The notes: generated from the letters alone by a model not told the origin. A DNA stretch of 64,000 bases from Cytophagales bacterium UBA2561 (GCA_002340355.1 DDLX01000015.1:122563-186562); one strand, 5' to 3'. Shown: positions 26,952 through 36,228, counted from the first letter of the stretch. Made by a program: numbers and translations.

Positions 26952-29900
26952 TTATTTTTTAAGAAATTCCCAAACAATGAGTTCAAAATTTTCAGGTTTG
27001 TAATAATTTTTAGACCGATTATTAGCTTTTCCAAGTTGCCTAGAAGCACTTAGTCCCAGTTTAGCGATGGCTCTAAGGTCATTTTTCACCTGTTTTTGGT
27101 TCATATTTGGAAGGTGCTCAATAAGCATTTGTCCATACTTCCGAAGTTCTTCGACAGGAGGCACATCTTGATGCGTATCGCATCGTTTTTCGTTTTTGGT
27201 CATCCGTAAAAAGTTGAGTTGCTCGTGCCTATTTTCGAAAACTCGCTGACCATTTTCATTACAAATAGCTAAATGCAAGGCACCATCATTTTTATGCCGA
27301 AGTAGTGCGACCACATTTTGGGAAGTTACGGTTTGAGGGGTAAGTTTTTTCGGAATTTGTAATCCTGAAAAGATGGCGTGTGGCATTTCTTCGAGCATTC
27401 TCCGATTTTTAAAGAGAAATTCACGGAGTTCGTTTCGGAATACTTCTAATGAAAAATTGGCTAAAGATAAGGTTTTCGGATTGACCTCGATATCTTCCCA
27501 AGAGGTTTCCATATTTCGCATCATTTTCTCATCTTGCTTGGTAATCAATGGGTTATTATTCATTAACTCTTCCATCTCTGGGGTAAGTTTATCCATTGTT
27601 TCGGTACCCGCTAGTGCCATAATTGCCATCCGTTTCTCGACCCTCCCTTTGAGATTCATTACATCCTCAAAGTTTTTTCCAATCCAGAAATTAATGCCAA
27701 ATACAGTTTTATTTGGCGAGCCTAGTCGGTCAATCCGCCCAAACCGTTGAATCAATCGGACGGGATTCCAATGAATATCATAATTAATGACACAATCACA
27801 ATCTTGGAGGTTTTGCCCTTCTGAAAGGCAATCAGTAGTAATCAGAATATCAATAGGTTGAGATAATATTTGTTTATTTATTGGATGATTTTTGAGCATA
27901 TATTTTTTCCAAATGGCAAAGGTAATTTTGTGGTGTTTCTGCTCAATCTCGGCTGGTGTCAGGGTTGTATAATTGGGTTCGGTTGCTTCCAAATATGGTT
28001 TTATCCAGTCTTTTTCTTTGTATAGTTTGGTGTAGGGTGCAAACTGTTCTAAAACAGGCTCAAAATTTTTACCAACATATCCATAGGAACTTACTGCACC
28101 ATCACCAGAGACTACTGCAATGCCGTCTTTTTTGAAATGTTGCTGAAGTTGCTGATATAAATAGTCTGCCGTATTTTTAAAAGCAGTGAAAATTAATACT
28201 TTTTTATTCTGTTTTCCATTTCGTTTTGCCTCAATTTGTCGGATTAACTCAGCTAATTTAGTGTCTTCTTGTTCTCCTTTCTCAAATTTAGTTTTATAAT
28301 TTTCTACGTTTTTGAGAAGGGCTTTGAGTCGTTTTAGTTCAGCATTCAGATGTTTCTTATAGTACTGAATATCAGCTATATTTTCTAATGGAATAGGGTT
28401 ATTCTTACCAAGTTGATAATATTCTTCACCTTGCTCTTCATAAATGGCTTCGTCCTCTTCATCAATTTCCAACCCTAGCGTTATTTTTTCTGCGCGGTCT
28501 TCTTTTCGAATAAAAGCTTCTACCTTTTCCAAAGCATTTTGATGATGCGCATGAATTTTTTGAAGGGTACTATAAAATGAAAACCACGAGGATTCGAGTC
28601 GTTTCATTAATAAAAAAAACATCATCCGAGCTAAAAAACCTTGTCGGATAGATTCGTCTTCAAAGGCTTGTTTCTTCTCTTTTTTCCATCCCCCATCCTT
28701 GCGGGTAAATTTGGCTGGTTGATAACCCCAAAAATGAAGTTCTTCCAGTTTTTTTAAGATTTGTTCAGAACCTTGTAGTCGTCCAAACTTTTCGGGTAAA
28801 TGATAGCAATTGATAGGTTTCGATTTTTTCGGAAACTGAAGACGAGCTTGGATTTTAGATTGTTCATGAGTGGAAAGATTGGAATTTTGTAGGTTTTTCT
28901 CAATCATAGGACGAGTCCGAGCCATTACTAAGGAATCTACTAAACGGAAAAAATCTTGCGAAACTACTTTAATAAACTGATTAACAGGCAAATCACTATC
29001 TTTCCAATCCCTGTATTTGGTTTGAATTTGTCTGAATAAACTTTCTAAACTATGAACCTTCAGGGTGTTCTCAAATCCTTTGTCATTCCCCTTGACCAAT
29101 AACTTGAATTGATTTCGGATATCATTCAAATTATTATTAATTGGAGTAGCTGATAAAAGCAAGGTTTTGACATCCTTATTTTGCCTCAAAAGTTCATCGA
29201 CTAAAAACTGATAGCGTGAGGATTTATCATTACGTAAATTATGACTTTCATCAATGACAAACAAAATTTTAGGATTGTGGATAAAACTATCAATTTTGTG
29301 GTCATTCTTAGTCATTCGATTCGTCCCTTTTTCTTCATCTTTTTGCAAATCTGTATGATAACGCACCATATAGGTAAATTTATCCGATTCAAAAAGAGAG
29401 TCCTCATTGACCAAAAATTTTGTCCAGTTTTGAGATAGTTTTTTAGGACACAAAATTACGACACGATAGCCTTCTAACTCAAAAAACTTGATGACTGCTA
29501 GGGCTTGCCATGTTTTTCCTAAGCCTACCGCATCTGCCAGAATTGCCCCATTGTATTTCTGGAGCATCCGAATGATGCCTAATACGCCTTGTTTTTGAAA
29601 AGAAAATAATCTTTGCCAAATTTGGGAATCTTCGAGATGTTCTAATTTTTTGGTGCCTTCTTCAAAGTCTTGTTCTTGTATCTGTTCATAAAATAATTCA
29701 AAAAGAATTTTGTAATAAATTTCAAGGGGTTCATAATGACGATACAACCTTTGAATTAGCCTAATTAAATATTCTTTATAGTTTTCTTTAGTCTTAGCTA
29801 CTTTGTCTGTAGTAATAATCGTAGCACTATCGACCCAAAGCTCCTTATTAAACCATTCTTCTTTTATCCGCCTAAATTGAGTATTATTCCCCGTTTTGAG

Positions 29901-30368
29901 GTAATTCAGTTCGACATTACCATTTTTATCTCCTCTTAGTCCTGCAGAAGTGAAGTTGGAGCTCCCTACACTAAAAAATGAATTAGTAGGATTTTTTTCA
30001 TCAGTATAAATATAGGCTTTCGCATGACAAAATTTCTTTTCATAAGTTCTGACTTCTGCCTGTTGCAAGAACTTGACCGCATCATTAGCCCTATCACTAA
30101 GTTGAAAGTCCTCCAGTAATCCAGCTTCAGGATTATTAGCCAATAAATTTATTTGAGCAACAGCAGTTTTTTCATCATTTATTAAATTACCTAAAATTAA
30201 TCTATATCGCTGAATGTCAGCAAATTCTTTGTAAAAAGTAGCTAACATTTCCACAGAAAAATAGCCAGAAACCACATCAAATTTACCCGTTTTTAGATTA
30301 TGTTTAAAAAACTGATACATACTCTCGAAATCATTCCCTTTGAATGTGTCTCGGTTATCTATTAACAT
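26952..30368 (-). CDS. PLD-nuclease / SF2 (SNF2-like) helicase fusion
   Basis: A 1138-residue protein with an N-terminal phospholipase-D-type domain (residues about 1-180; HxK as FCHAKAYIY with His115 and Lys117, then SVGSSNF at 133-139) fused to an SF2 helicase. Helicase motifs are Walker A DAVGLGKT (279-286), motif II DESH (373-376), motif III SAT (406-408), and motifs V/VI as TTDCLSEGQNLQ and QRFGRIDRLG (near 875). Only one HxK motif is seen, so the nuclease would have to dimerise. It would translocate on DNA and cut. The methyltransferase gene lies downstream and the CHAT gene upstream, all on one strand. Defence role is inferred from architecture and neighbours. Confidence 0.9.
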   Translation of the reverse strand: MLIDNRDTFKGNDFESMYQFFKHNLKTGKFDVVSGYFSVEMLATFYKEFADIQRYRLILGNLINDEKTAVAQINLLANNPEAGLLEDFQLSDRANDAVKFLQQAEVRTYEKKFCHAKAYIYTDEKNPTNSFFSVGSSNFTSAGLRGDKNGNVELNYLKTGNNTQFRRIKEEWFNKELWVDSATIITTDKVAKTKENYKEYLIRLIQRLYRHYEPLEIYYKILFELFYEQIQEQDFEEGTKKLEHLEDSQIWQRLFSFQKQGVLGIIRMLQKYNGAILADAVGLGKTWQALAVIKFFELEGYRVVILCPKKLSQNWTKFLVNEDSLFESDKFTYMVRYHTDLQKDEEKGTNRMTKNDHKIDSFIHNPKILFVIDESHNLRNDKSSRYQFLVDELLRQNKDVKTLLLSATPINNNLNDIRNQFKLLVKGNDKGFENTLKVHSLESLFRQIQTKYRDWKDSDLPVNQFIKVVSQDFFRLVDSLVMARTRPMIEKNLQNSNLSTHEQSKIQARLQFPKKSKPINCYHLPEKFGRLQGSEQILKKLEELHFWGYQPAKFTRKDGGWKKEKKQAFEDESIRQGFLARMMFFLLMKRLESSWFSFYSTLQKIHAHHQNALEKVEAFIRKEDRAEKITLGLEIDEEDEAIYEEQGEEYYQLGKNNPIPLENIADIQYYKKHLNAELKRLKALLKNVENYKTKFEKGEQEDTKLAELIRQIEAKRNGKQNKKVLIFTAFKNTADYLYQQLQQHFKKDGIAVVSGDGAVSSYGYVGKNFEPVLEQFAPYTKLYKEKDWIKPYLEATEPNYTTLTPAEIEQKHHKITFAIWKKYMLKNHPINKQILSQPIDILITTDCLSEGQNLQDCDCVINYDIHWNPVRLIQRFGRIDRLGSPNKTVFGINFWIGKNFEDVMNLKGRVEKRMAIMALAGTETMDKLTPEMEELMNNNPLITKQDEKMMRNMETSWEDIEVNPKTLSLANFSLEVFRNELREFLFKNRRMLEEMPHAIFSGLQIPKKLTPQTVTSQNVVALLRHKNDGALHLAICNENGQRVFENRHEQLNFLRMTKNEKRCDTHQDVPPVEELRKYGQMLIEHLPNMNQKQVKNDLRAIAKLGLSASRQLGKANNRSKNYYKPENFELIVWEFLKK

Positions 30369-30485
30369 AAATCGTAGTTTTAGTGATGAAAAAGTAGGGA
30401 GTAAGAACCTTTATTTTTGTAGTAAATTTTCGTAATAAAAGGTTTGAGTTATTTTTATTACATCTTATAAAATTGACAAAATAAA

Positions 30486-31739
30486 TTAATTGCTAGACAA
30501 AGTTAACATTCTAATGAAGCCTCGAACTCGTTCAGTAAAAGATCGTCCACTTTGCCCATCAATCAAATCGAATTGTAGTGTCGTAAAAGTTGGTTTGTTA
30601 TATTTGAGATGAACTTGATTTTGTTCAATTTTATCAAAAATTTGTGCGAATTCTAAATGATCTAATAAATCATTTAACTCTGCTTTAAATTGCACTAAAT
30701 CAAAGTTTTGCTCCGAAGAAGTTGCTGAATTAGGGGCTTGTTTCTTTTGCTCTTCATTTTTGGATATTTCTAATTCAGGTAATTTTTCGATTTGTCGAAG
30801 CAACTGAGTAATTGCCCGTACTATTTTCGATTTTTTCAAACTAGCATTTTCTACGCTAATTGTTCCTGACATAATTTCATCAGAAACCTCTTGCCATTTT
30901 TGATCTTGTTCTAATGCTTTATCATAGAGATCTGGAACAAAATCCTCTTCTTGATCTTCTAAAAAGTTCAAAATCTTGGTTAGGGCTTTTTCAGGGCTTC
31001 GCCGTAAAAGTTGGCGGGTGGCTTTGGTAAATGCTTTATTATTCATTCCGTTTCCGATTAATGTCCAATGCTTAATAAAATAAAATTCGTCGGCATAGGC
31101 AAAGTTCCAAGGAAATTTTTCTTGAGTTGACTTATTTTTACGATATAAAGCTCTAAAGTTACTTCCTCCTTTTCGAGTTTTGAGTACATTCTCAGCTTGT
31201 CGATAGGCTTGAAAATACGTTTTTTCGGAGGCTAAATTTCGATAAAATTGTACGGCAAATTCACAGGCTACTTGATCATCAATGGCGTTTTCGGTCGCAA
31301 TAACCGAAATAGCACTTGTTTTAGTCAACTTTTGAGCATATTGATGGGTCGAACAACCATTTAAAAAGACTAATTCTAAGGCAGGAAGCTTTTGTAAAAT
31401 TTCAGTAAAACCTTCTCCATGAGCTACTTCGTTCTTATCTTTTTCAGATTCCAAAAGTAATTGAAAACCATCCGCATGCCCTCCATAATGAAAAATAGCG
31501 ATTCGATTTTGATAATCCTCAAAAACGTGTAAAATATCATTCAGAGTTGCTCCTACCAGAACCTCAATCTGACAAAGATTCTTTTGTTTAATAGGACGAA
31601 GCGTCCGTTGAATTTCTCGTAATTCCTGATTTAACTCCCTCAAGTAGCGCATATTATCTACTTGATCATTTGCAAACGCCAAGACAATAACAGGAGGTTC
31701 TTCAGTCAAAAAATATAACTTTTGGGATAAATTTTCCAT
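30486..31739 (-). CDS. CHAT-domain caspase-like protease with two putative effector-associated domains
   Basis: A 417-residue protein. Residues about 15-220 form a CHAT (caspase HetF-associated with TPRs) peptidase, with catalytic His88 in FHYGGHADG and Cys129 in LNGCSTH. Residues about 234-320 look like a helical effector-associated adaptor domain (helices RQLLRRSPEKALTKILNFL and, later, SGTISVENASLKKSKIVRAI). Residues about 346-415 look like a second, death-like adaptor (FKAELNDLLDHLEFAQIFD ... FTERVRGFIRML). Such adaptors recruit partners with a matching domain in bacterial conflict systems. No matching adaptor is obvious in neighbouring proteins. The gene is 117 nt upstream of the PLD-helicase on the same strand. 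Protease call firm; adaptor calls are from pattern recognition. Confidence 0.88.
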   Translation of the reverse strand: MENLSQKLYFLTEEPPVIVLAFANDQVDNMRYLRELNQELREIQRTLRPIKQKNLCQIEVLVGATLNDILHVFEDYQNRIAIFHYGGHADGFQLLLESEKDKNEVAHGEGFTEILQKLPALELVFLNGCSTHQYAQKLTKTSAISVIATENAIDDQVACEFAVQFYRNLASEKTYFQAYRQAENVLKTRKGGSNFRALYRKNKSTQEKFPWNFAYADEFYFIKHWTLIGNGMNNKAFTKATRQLLRRSPEKALTKILNFLEDQEEDFVPDLYDKALEQDQKWQEVSDEIMSGTISVENASLKKSKIVRAITQLLRQIEKLPELEISKNEEQKKQAPNSATSSEQNFDLVQFKAELNDLLDHLEFAQIFDKIEQNQVHLKYNKPTFTTLQFDLIDGQSGRSFTERVRGFIRMLTLSSN

Positions 31740-31935
31740 CTTAATTTATTTAACTGGATATATTTATTCTAAAATAAAAGAAGAATAGTTTTAAATTAGA
31801 AGAGTGATTTCTTTATACGTTTTTTCGAGTGACAAAAAACACTGACTGAAAAGAAAATCTATTTTTTGCGTCTTTTCTAGTATTTCTCCGTCTATGAAGA
31901 CGAAATTAATTCCTACTCACCTAAATCATAAATGT

Positions 31936-32091
31936 ATGAAATCTGAAGAAAAATTAAACGCGCAAAATGGTTGCACTTGTGAAAATTGTACTTGTACGGC
32001 TTGCGATTGTCAAGGAAACTGTAAGGATAATGACTGTACTTGCGAAAAATGTGAGTGCGAAAATTGTGGTACTAACGGATGTTGTGCCTAA
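31936..32091 (+). CDS. Metallothionein-like Cys-rich peptide
   Basis: A 51-residue peptide with 14 cysteines in its last 40 residues, arranged as CxC, CxxC and CC pairs (for example CTCENCTCTACDC). This density is that of metallothioneins and similar metal-binding peptides, although I cannot assign a named family. An in-frame ATG 42 nt upstream (31894) would add 14 residues; the internal start is preferred because the Cys-rich module begins soon after it. It is followed by a hairpin and then a SigZ-like sigma factor with its own Cys/His cluster, which suggests a metal-responsive pair. Confidence 0.75.
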   Translation: MKSEEKLNAQNGCTCENCTCTACDCQGNCKDNDCTCEKCECENCGTNGCCA

Positions 32092-32099
32092 AAAATGAG

Positions 32100-32138
32100 C
32101 AAAGTGGAGTAATTACTAACTCCGCTTTGTACTTTTAT
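32100..32138 (+). terminator. Hairpin between the Cys-rich peptide and the sigma factor gene
   Basis: An 11 bp stem, CAAAGTGGAGT with ACTCCGCTTTG (32100-32110 and 32119-32129; one G-T pair), followed by TACTTTTAT. It could act as a terminator or attenuator that makes the small peptide mRNA more abundant than the downstream gene. Confidence 0.65.
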
Positions 32139-32151
32139 AAAAAAGAGAAAT

Positions 32152-32694
32152 ATGAATACAACTTATATTTGGAATCATTTTGCGGATAATATTCTTCATT
32201 TTATCGAAAAAAGAGTGAATAATTCAGAGGATGCTAAAGATATTCGTCAAGATATTTTTATAAAAATTCACTTAAAATTAGTACAAATCCAACATACTGA
32301 AAAAATTTTACCTTGGATTTATCAAATTGTACGGAATAGTATTCGTGATTATTATCGATATCAATATAAGAAAAATCAAGAACAAGAAAGATGGCTCTTA
32401 CAAGCTCCACAGTACGAAGAAAATCAAGCCGAACATCAAGAATTATTTTGTTGCCTAACCCCTTTCCTAGATAATCTCTCTGAAAAGTACAAAATTGTAA
32501 TGGAAATGCACTATCAGAAAGGCATTAAACAACATGAGATTGCTAAAGAATTAGGTATTTCTATTTCGGGTGTGAAATCAAGAATCCAGCGTGCTAGGGA
32601 AGTTTTAAAACAGGAATTTACTTCTTGTTGTGGTTATCATTTGGGAAAAGATGGGTATTTGAAAGGTGAACAAGACTGTTCTTGTCATCATTAA
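32152..32694 (+). CDS. sigZ: ECF sigma factor, SigZ-like, with C-terminal Cys/His cluster
   Basis: A 180-residue sigma-70-family ECF factor. Region 2 is seen at about residues 8-72 (DAKDIRQDIFIKIH, then LPWIYQIVRNSIRDYYR) and region 4 at about 103-155 (HQHEIA-type helix-turn-helix: KQHEIAKELGISISGVKSRIQ). The C-terminus carries Cys159, Cys160, His163, Cys176, Cys178, His179 and His180, a likely metal-binding cluster also reported for SigZ-type proteins. No anti-sigma gene is adjacent. Its neighbour is a metallothionein-like peptide, so metal sensing by the sigma factor itself is a reasonable hypothesis. Confidence 0.85.
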   Translation: MNTTYIWNHFADNILHFIEKRVNNSEDAKDIRQDIFIKIHLKLVQIQHTEKILPWIYQIVRNSIRDYYRYQYKKNQEQERWLLQAPQYEENQAEHQELFCCLTPFLDNLSEKYKIVMEMHYQKGIKQHEIAKELGISISGVKSRIQRAREVLKQEFTSCCGYHLGKDGYLKGEQDCSCHH

Positions 32695-32785
32695 AGATAT
32701 TATCTTATAGAATTATTACTAATTACCTTCATTATACGCCCTAGGTTGCTTCATCCTGTTCAAGGAGAAAAACTAACCTTTCGTT

Positions 32786-32793
32786 TACCTTTG
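32786..32793 (+). promoter_or_regulatory. Candidate -7 element (TACCTTTG) for the PIG-L gene
   Basis: An exact TAnnTTTG match 42 nt before the ATG at 32835. A clear -33 TTG is not seen at the proper spacing. Confidence 0.45.
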
Positions 32794-32834
32794 TTCAATT
32801 TTTAGAATTTTCAAAAAGATTGAACAAGCACAAT

Positions 32835-35369
32835 ATGAAGCCAATCACCTTTTTTTCTAAGTGGATATTTTTAGGAATTTTATGGGGTATCTCCATACAA
32901 AATTACGCCCAATCTCCTGTTCCACAAGCCCGAATGAGTGTCAGCGAATTGAAGTTAGCGCTCAAAAAAATGCAAATTTTGGGAAGTGTGTTGTACATCG
33001 CTGCCCATCCAGATGACGAAAATACTCGTTTGATTTCGTACCTCTCCAAAGAAGAATGTGTTCGGACAGGCTACCTTTCCTTGACCAGAGGAGACGGCGG
33101 ACAAAACCTTATCGGAAGTGAAGTTGGCTATGAATTAGGCTTAATTCGCACTCAAGAATTATTGGCAGCTCGGCGAGTTGATGGCGCAGAACAATACTTT
33201 TCTCGTGCTAATGATTTTGGATTTTCAAAGAACTCTTCTGAAGCCCTAACTATTTGGGATAAAGAAAAAGTTTTAGCGGATGTAGTTTGGACTATTCGAA
33301 GATTTCGACCCGATATAATTATTACTCGGTTTTCGCCTAATCGGGATGGAAAAACACACGGACATCATACTTCTTCGGCTAAATTAGCTCTGGAAGCCTT
33401 TCGAATTGCTGGCGATTCGACCCAATTTCCAGAACAATTGAAATATGTCAAAACATGGCAACCCAGCCGTATTTTTTGGAATACTTCATGGTGGTTTTAT
33501 CGTGGACAAAAGAAATTCGATACGACTGGATTGCTTCAAATCGATGCAGGAAAATACAGCCCATTACTCGGAAAATCTTACGGTAAAGTTGCAGCCGATA
33601 GCCGAACGATGCACAAAAGTCAAGGGATGGGAACAGCTCCTCGAATTGGTAAAGAAACCGAATATTTAGACTTTTTAGACGGAAAAAAAACTGAAAGTGA
33701 GGATTTAAAACATATTTTTGAAAATATCAATCGGAGATGGCAACGCCTAAAGGGTGGAGAGAAAATTGGAGTTTTGACTACTAAAGCCTATGAACAATTT
33801 GATTCCGAAAATCCAAAAGCCAGTTTGCCCATTTTATGCGAAATTTATCGACAGATTGACCTTTTACAAAAAACTAATTCTGACCCTTGGTTAAATTTGA
33901 AAAAAGAAAATTTAAAACAAATTATTCGAAATTGTGCAGGACTTTGGTTTGATGTCATTGCGGATGATTTTTCGTATGTGGCAGGTGATAGTTTAACCGT
34001 TAAAATTCGAGCTGTAAATCCTTTTGATAACCCTATAAAATTAAATTATTCTAAGTTTTCATTTCTTGAAAATAACTCAAAAATGCAACGTGATTCGGTC
34101 TTAAAATCAAACATTCCCATGTTGATTGAGGAACAAGTTCGACTCAAATCCGACCTTGAAATTAGTCAGCCATACTGGTTGAAAAATCCACCTAAAAAAG
34201 GAATGTTTCAGGTTTCGGAGTCGGAACGTCAATTGATTGGCTTAGCCGAAAATCCACCTCAATTAGTTGCCGAATTGACCTTCGAAATCAATGGACTGCC
34301 TTTGACTTTTGAAACACCATTGCTCTATCGAACTACTGACCGTGTACGGGGTGAATTGTATCGAAACGTTGAGATTGCACCCAAAATGACGGCTACTATC
34401 CAAGAAAAAGTTTTAATTTTTTCAAACTCAGAATCTAAGAATATTACTGTTTCCTTGAAAGCTGGACAAGCTAATTTGAGTCAAAAAATCTCCTTGGATT
34501 TGCCGAAAGGTTGGAAGGTAACACCACTCGAACAGGTCGTTAATTTGGAGAAAAAACACGAAGAGGAGCAAATTACATTTTCAATTATACCACCTCATAA
34601 GAAAGCCGAAGCTATTATTAAAGTTTTAGCAGACGGAGAACCAATAAAAAACTTGAAACATATTGAATATGAGCATATTCCTACACAAGTTGTTTTTATG
34701 CCTTCAACCATTAAAGCCGTCAAGTTGGATGTAAAAACAGTTAAGAAAAAAATTGGCTATTATATAGGAGCGGGTGATAAAATTCCTGAAAGTTTACGTC
34801 AAATTGGTTATGAAGTTACGGAACTTACAGACGAAAATTTTGAGGCTTATGACCTTTCTAATTTTGAGACAATTATCACAGGCATAAGGGCTTATAATAC
34901 TCGAAAACGGATTTTATTTCATCAAAAAAAGATATGGGAATACATTCAAAATGGTGGAACAATGATTGTTCAATTCAATACGACTCGTGGTCTGATTTCT
35001 GGAGTAAATGATTCGACTATTGCGCCTTATCCGCTTACGATTTCGAGAGACCGAGTAACGGTTGAAGAGGCTGAAGTTCGGATCTTGAAACCGAAACATT
35101 CATTAATGAATTTTCCCAATAAAATTACATCTTCGGATTTTGAAAATTGGGTACAAGAGCGAGCTGTTTATCTTCCAAATCAATGGGATAAAAATTATAC
35201 TTCGATTTTATCAAGTAATGACCCCAATGAGTCACCAAAAGATGGAGGATTATTGGTAGCGAAATACGGAAAAGGGACGTTTATTTATACGGGATATTCG
35301 TTTTTTCGGCAATTGCCTGCGGGAGTTTCAGGGGCTTATCGACTGTTTGTCAATTTGATAGAGAACTAA
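32835..35369 (+). CDS. Secreted PIG-L family deacetylase
   Basis: An 844-residue protein. Start MKPITFFS (ATG) is preferred over an in-frame TTG 15 nt upstream. A signal peptide ends near NYAQ (about residues 23-26). The PIG-L metal-binding motif AHPDDE lies at residues 57-62, with a later THGHHT motif that completes the zinc site. PIG-L enzymes remove acetyl groups from N-acetylglucosamine-type substrates. The long C-terminal part (residues about 330-844) is beta-rich and contains a Rossmann-like segment ending in IYTGYSFFRQLPAG, suggesting a glutamine-amidotransferase-like or ThuA-like module. It is exported and likely handles envelope or extracellular glycans. Confidence 0.9.
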   Translation: MKPITFFSKWIFLGILWGISIQNYAQSPVPQARMSVSELKLALKKMQILGSVLYIAAHPDDENTRLISYLSKEECVRTGYLSLTRGDGGQNLIGSEVGYELGLIRTQELLAARRVDGAEQYFSRANDFGFSKNSSEALTIWDKEKVLADVVWTIRRFRPDIIITRFSPNRDGKTHGHHTSSAKLALEAFRIAGDSTQFPEQLKYVKTWQPSRIFWNTSWWFYRGQKKFDTTGLLQIDAGKYSPLLGKSYGKVAADSRTMHKSQGMGTAPRIGKETEYLDFLDGKKTESEDLKHIFENINRRWQRLKGGEKIGVLTTKAYEQFDSENPKASLPILCEIYRQIDLLQKTNSDPWLNLKKENLKQIIRNCAGLWFDVIADDFSYVAGDSLTVKIRAVNPFDNPIKLNYSKFSFLENNSKMQRDSVLKSNIPMLIEEQVRLKSDLEISQPYWLKNPPKKGMFQVSESERQLIGLAENPPQLVAELTFEINGLPLTFETPLLYRTTDRVRGELYRNVEIAPKMTATIQEKVLIFSNSESKNITVSLKAGQANLSQKISLDLPKGWKVTPLEQVVNLEKKHEEEQITFSIIPPHKKAEAIIKVLADGEPIKNLKHIEYEHIPTQVVFMPSTIKAVKLDVKTVKKKIGYYIGAGDKIPESLRQIGYEVTELTDENFEAYDLSNFETIITGIRAYNTRKRILFHQKKIWEYIQNGGTMIVQFNTTRGLISGVNDSTIAPYPLTISRDRVTVEEAEVRILKPKHSLMNFPNKITSSDFENWVQERAVYLPNQWDKNYTSILSSNDPNESPKDGGLLVAKYGKGTFIYTGYSFFRQLPAGVSGAYRLFVNLIEN

Positions 35370-35380
35370 AAAAACAAAGA

Positions 35381-35426
35381 TAGAGTAGTGAGATTTTGAA
35401 CAAAATAAAAATTTCTCATTACTCTA
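35381..35426. terminator. Bidirectional terminator between PIG-L and rpmF
   Basis: A 13 bp imperfect stem, TAGAGTAGTGAGA (35381-35393) with TCTCATTACTCTA (35414-35426), with A-rich and T-rich flanks, between convergent genes. Confidence 0.72.
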
Positions 35427-35435
35427 TATGCTTAA

Positions 35436-35621
35436 TTATGCTACTGTTTCTACGTCCAAGACTTGCCGTCCACGATAGTATCCGCATTCGGTGCAAACGT
35501 GGTGTAAGCGAACAATGTCTCCACAATTAGGACATTCGGTGAAGGCTTTTGGAGTTAAAGCATGGTGCGAACGCCGTTTGTCTCGGCGAGTTTTGGAAAT
35601 TTTTCGTTTAGGATGCGCCAT
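35436..35621 (-). CDS. rpmF: 50S ribosomal protein L32
   Basis: The 61-residue ribosomal protein L32, a small component of the large subunit. The basic N-terminus (MAHPKRKISKTRRDKRRSHH) and the zinc ribbon CPNC...CTEC (Cys30, Cys33, and the pair near residue 48) match the family, with the zinc-binding version retained. It follows the yceD-like gene by 43 nt on the same strand, the standard arrangement in many bacteria. Confidence 0.98.
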   Translation of the reverse strand: MAHPKRKISKTRRDKRRSHHALTPKAFTECPNCGDIVRLHHVCTECGYYRGRQVLDVETVA

Positions 35622-35664
35622 TTTATTTCAAATTTAAATCAATTCAACAATAGTTCAAAAAATA

Positions 35665-36204
35665 CTACTTATTAAAACGATTCTTCAAATTTTGCAATTT
35701 ATCTTGCAAGGAATCGGTGATTTCTTCGGAGTTTTCGGCTTCGCTTTCGTCTGTTTCTGCAGTAGAATAAAAGAAATCTTCATCTTCAGCATACTTGGGA
35801 TGAATTTTCCGCATCGGTACTTGTAAGTTAATCAGTTCGTAAATCGGTTGAGCTATATTGATTGACTCTGCCGTAGGCAAAATATAAATAATAGCCTCAT
35901 CCTCACTTTCTTTATCCACCTCTGTGGTGTATTGATAAAATAACTGTTCTTGTACTTCAAAAGGAAAATTAAATTTTTCAAGACTACGGTCACACGTCAG
36001 TTCGAGTGTTCCTTCGATTGCAAAATCCAAAGTGAGCAATCGTTCTGTTTTCTCCAGTTCCAAATTTACCGTGCAGTTTCCTTTCTCGAATAAATTATGG
36101 TCTGGGAATGCCTCAAAAAATGCGGTATCGACCTCAAAACGAAACGAATACGATTTGTGTTTGAGTCCGAAAATCTGAATATCAAAAAGTTGGAGTATAT
36201 TCAC
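35665..36204 (-). CDS. YceD/DUF177 family protein
   Basis: A 179-residue protein when started at GTG 36202-36204 (MNILQLFDIQIFGLK). An ATG at 36231 would place translation inside the -7 promoter element at 36229-36236, so the GTG start is preferred. The DUF177/YceD family is linked to 23S rRNA and ribosome accumulation and is typically encoded just before rpmF, as here. The motif around ELTCDRSLEKF, with the family Cys-Asp pair, is visible. The C-terminal tail (residues about 150-179) is acidic. Confidence 0.88.
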   Translation of the reverse strand: MNILQLFDIQIFGLKHKSYSFRFEVDTAFFEAFPDHNLFEKGNCTVNLELEKTERLLTLDFAIEGTLELTCDRSLEKFNFPFEVQEQLFYQYTTEVDKESEDEAIIYILPTAESINIAQPIYELINLQVPMRKIHPKYAEDEDFFYSTAETDESEAENSEEITDSLQDKLQNLKNRFNK

Positions 36205-36228
36205 CACTTTCAAAAATTTAACAGGGCG

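Noticed and set aside
22622..31739. Complete DISARM or BREX system
   Set aside because: The DUF1998 (DrmB) protein of DISARM and the PglZ and BrxC-like proteins of BREX are absent, so only partial similarity of parts can be claimed.
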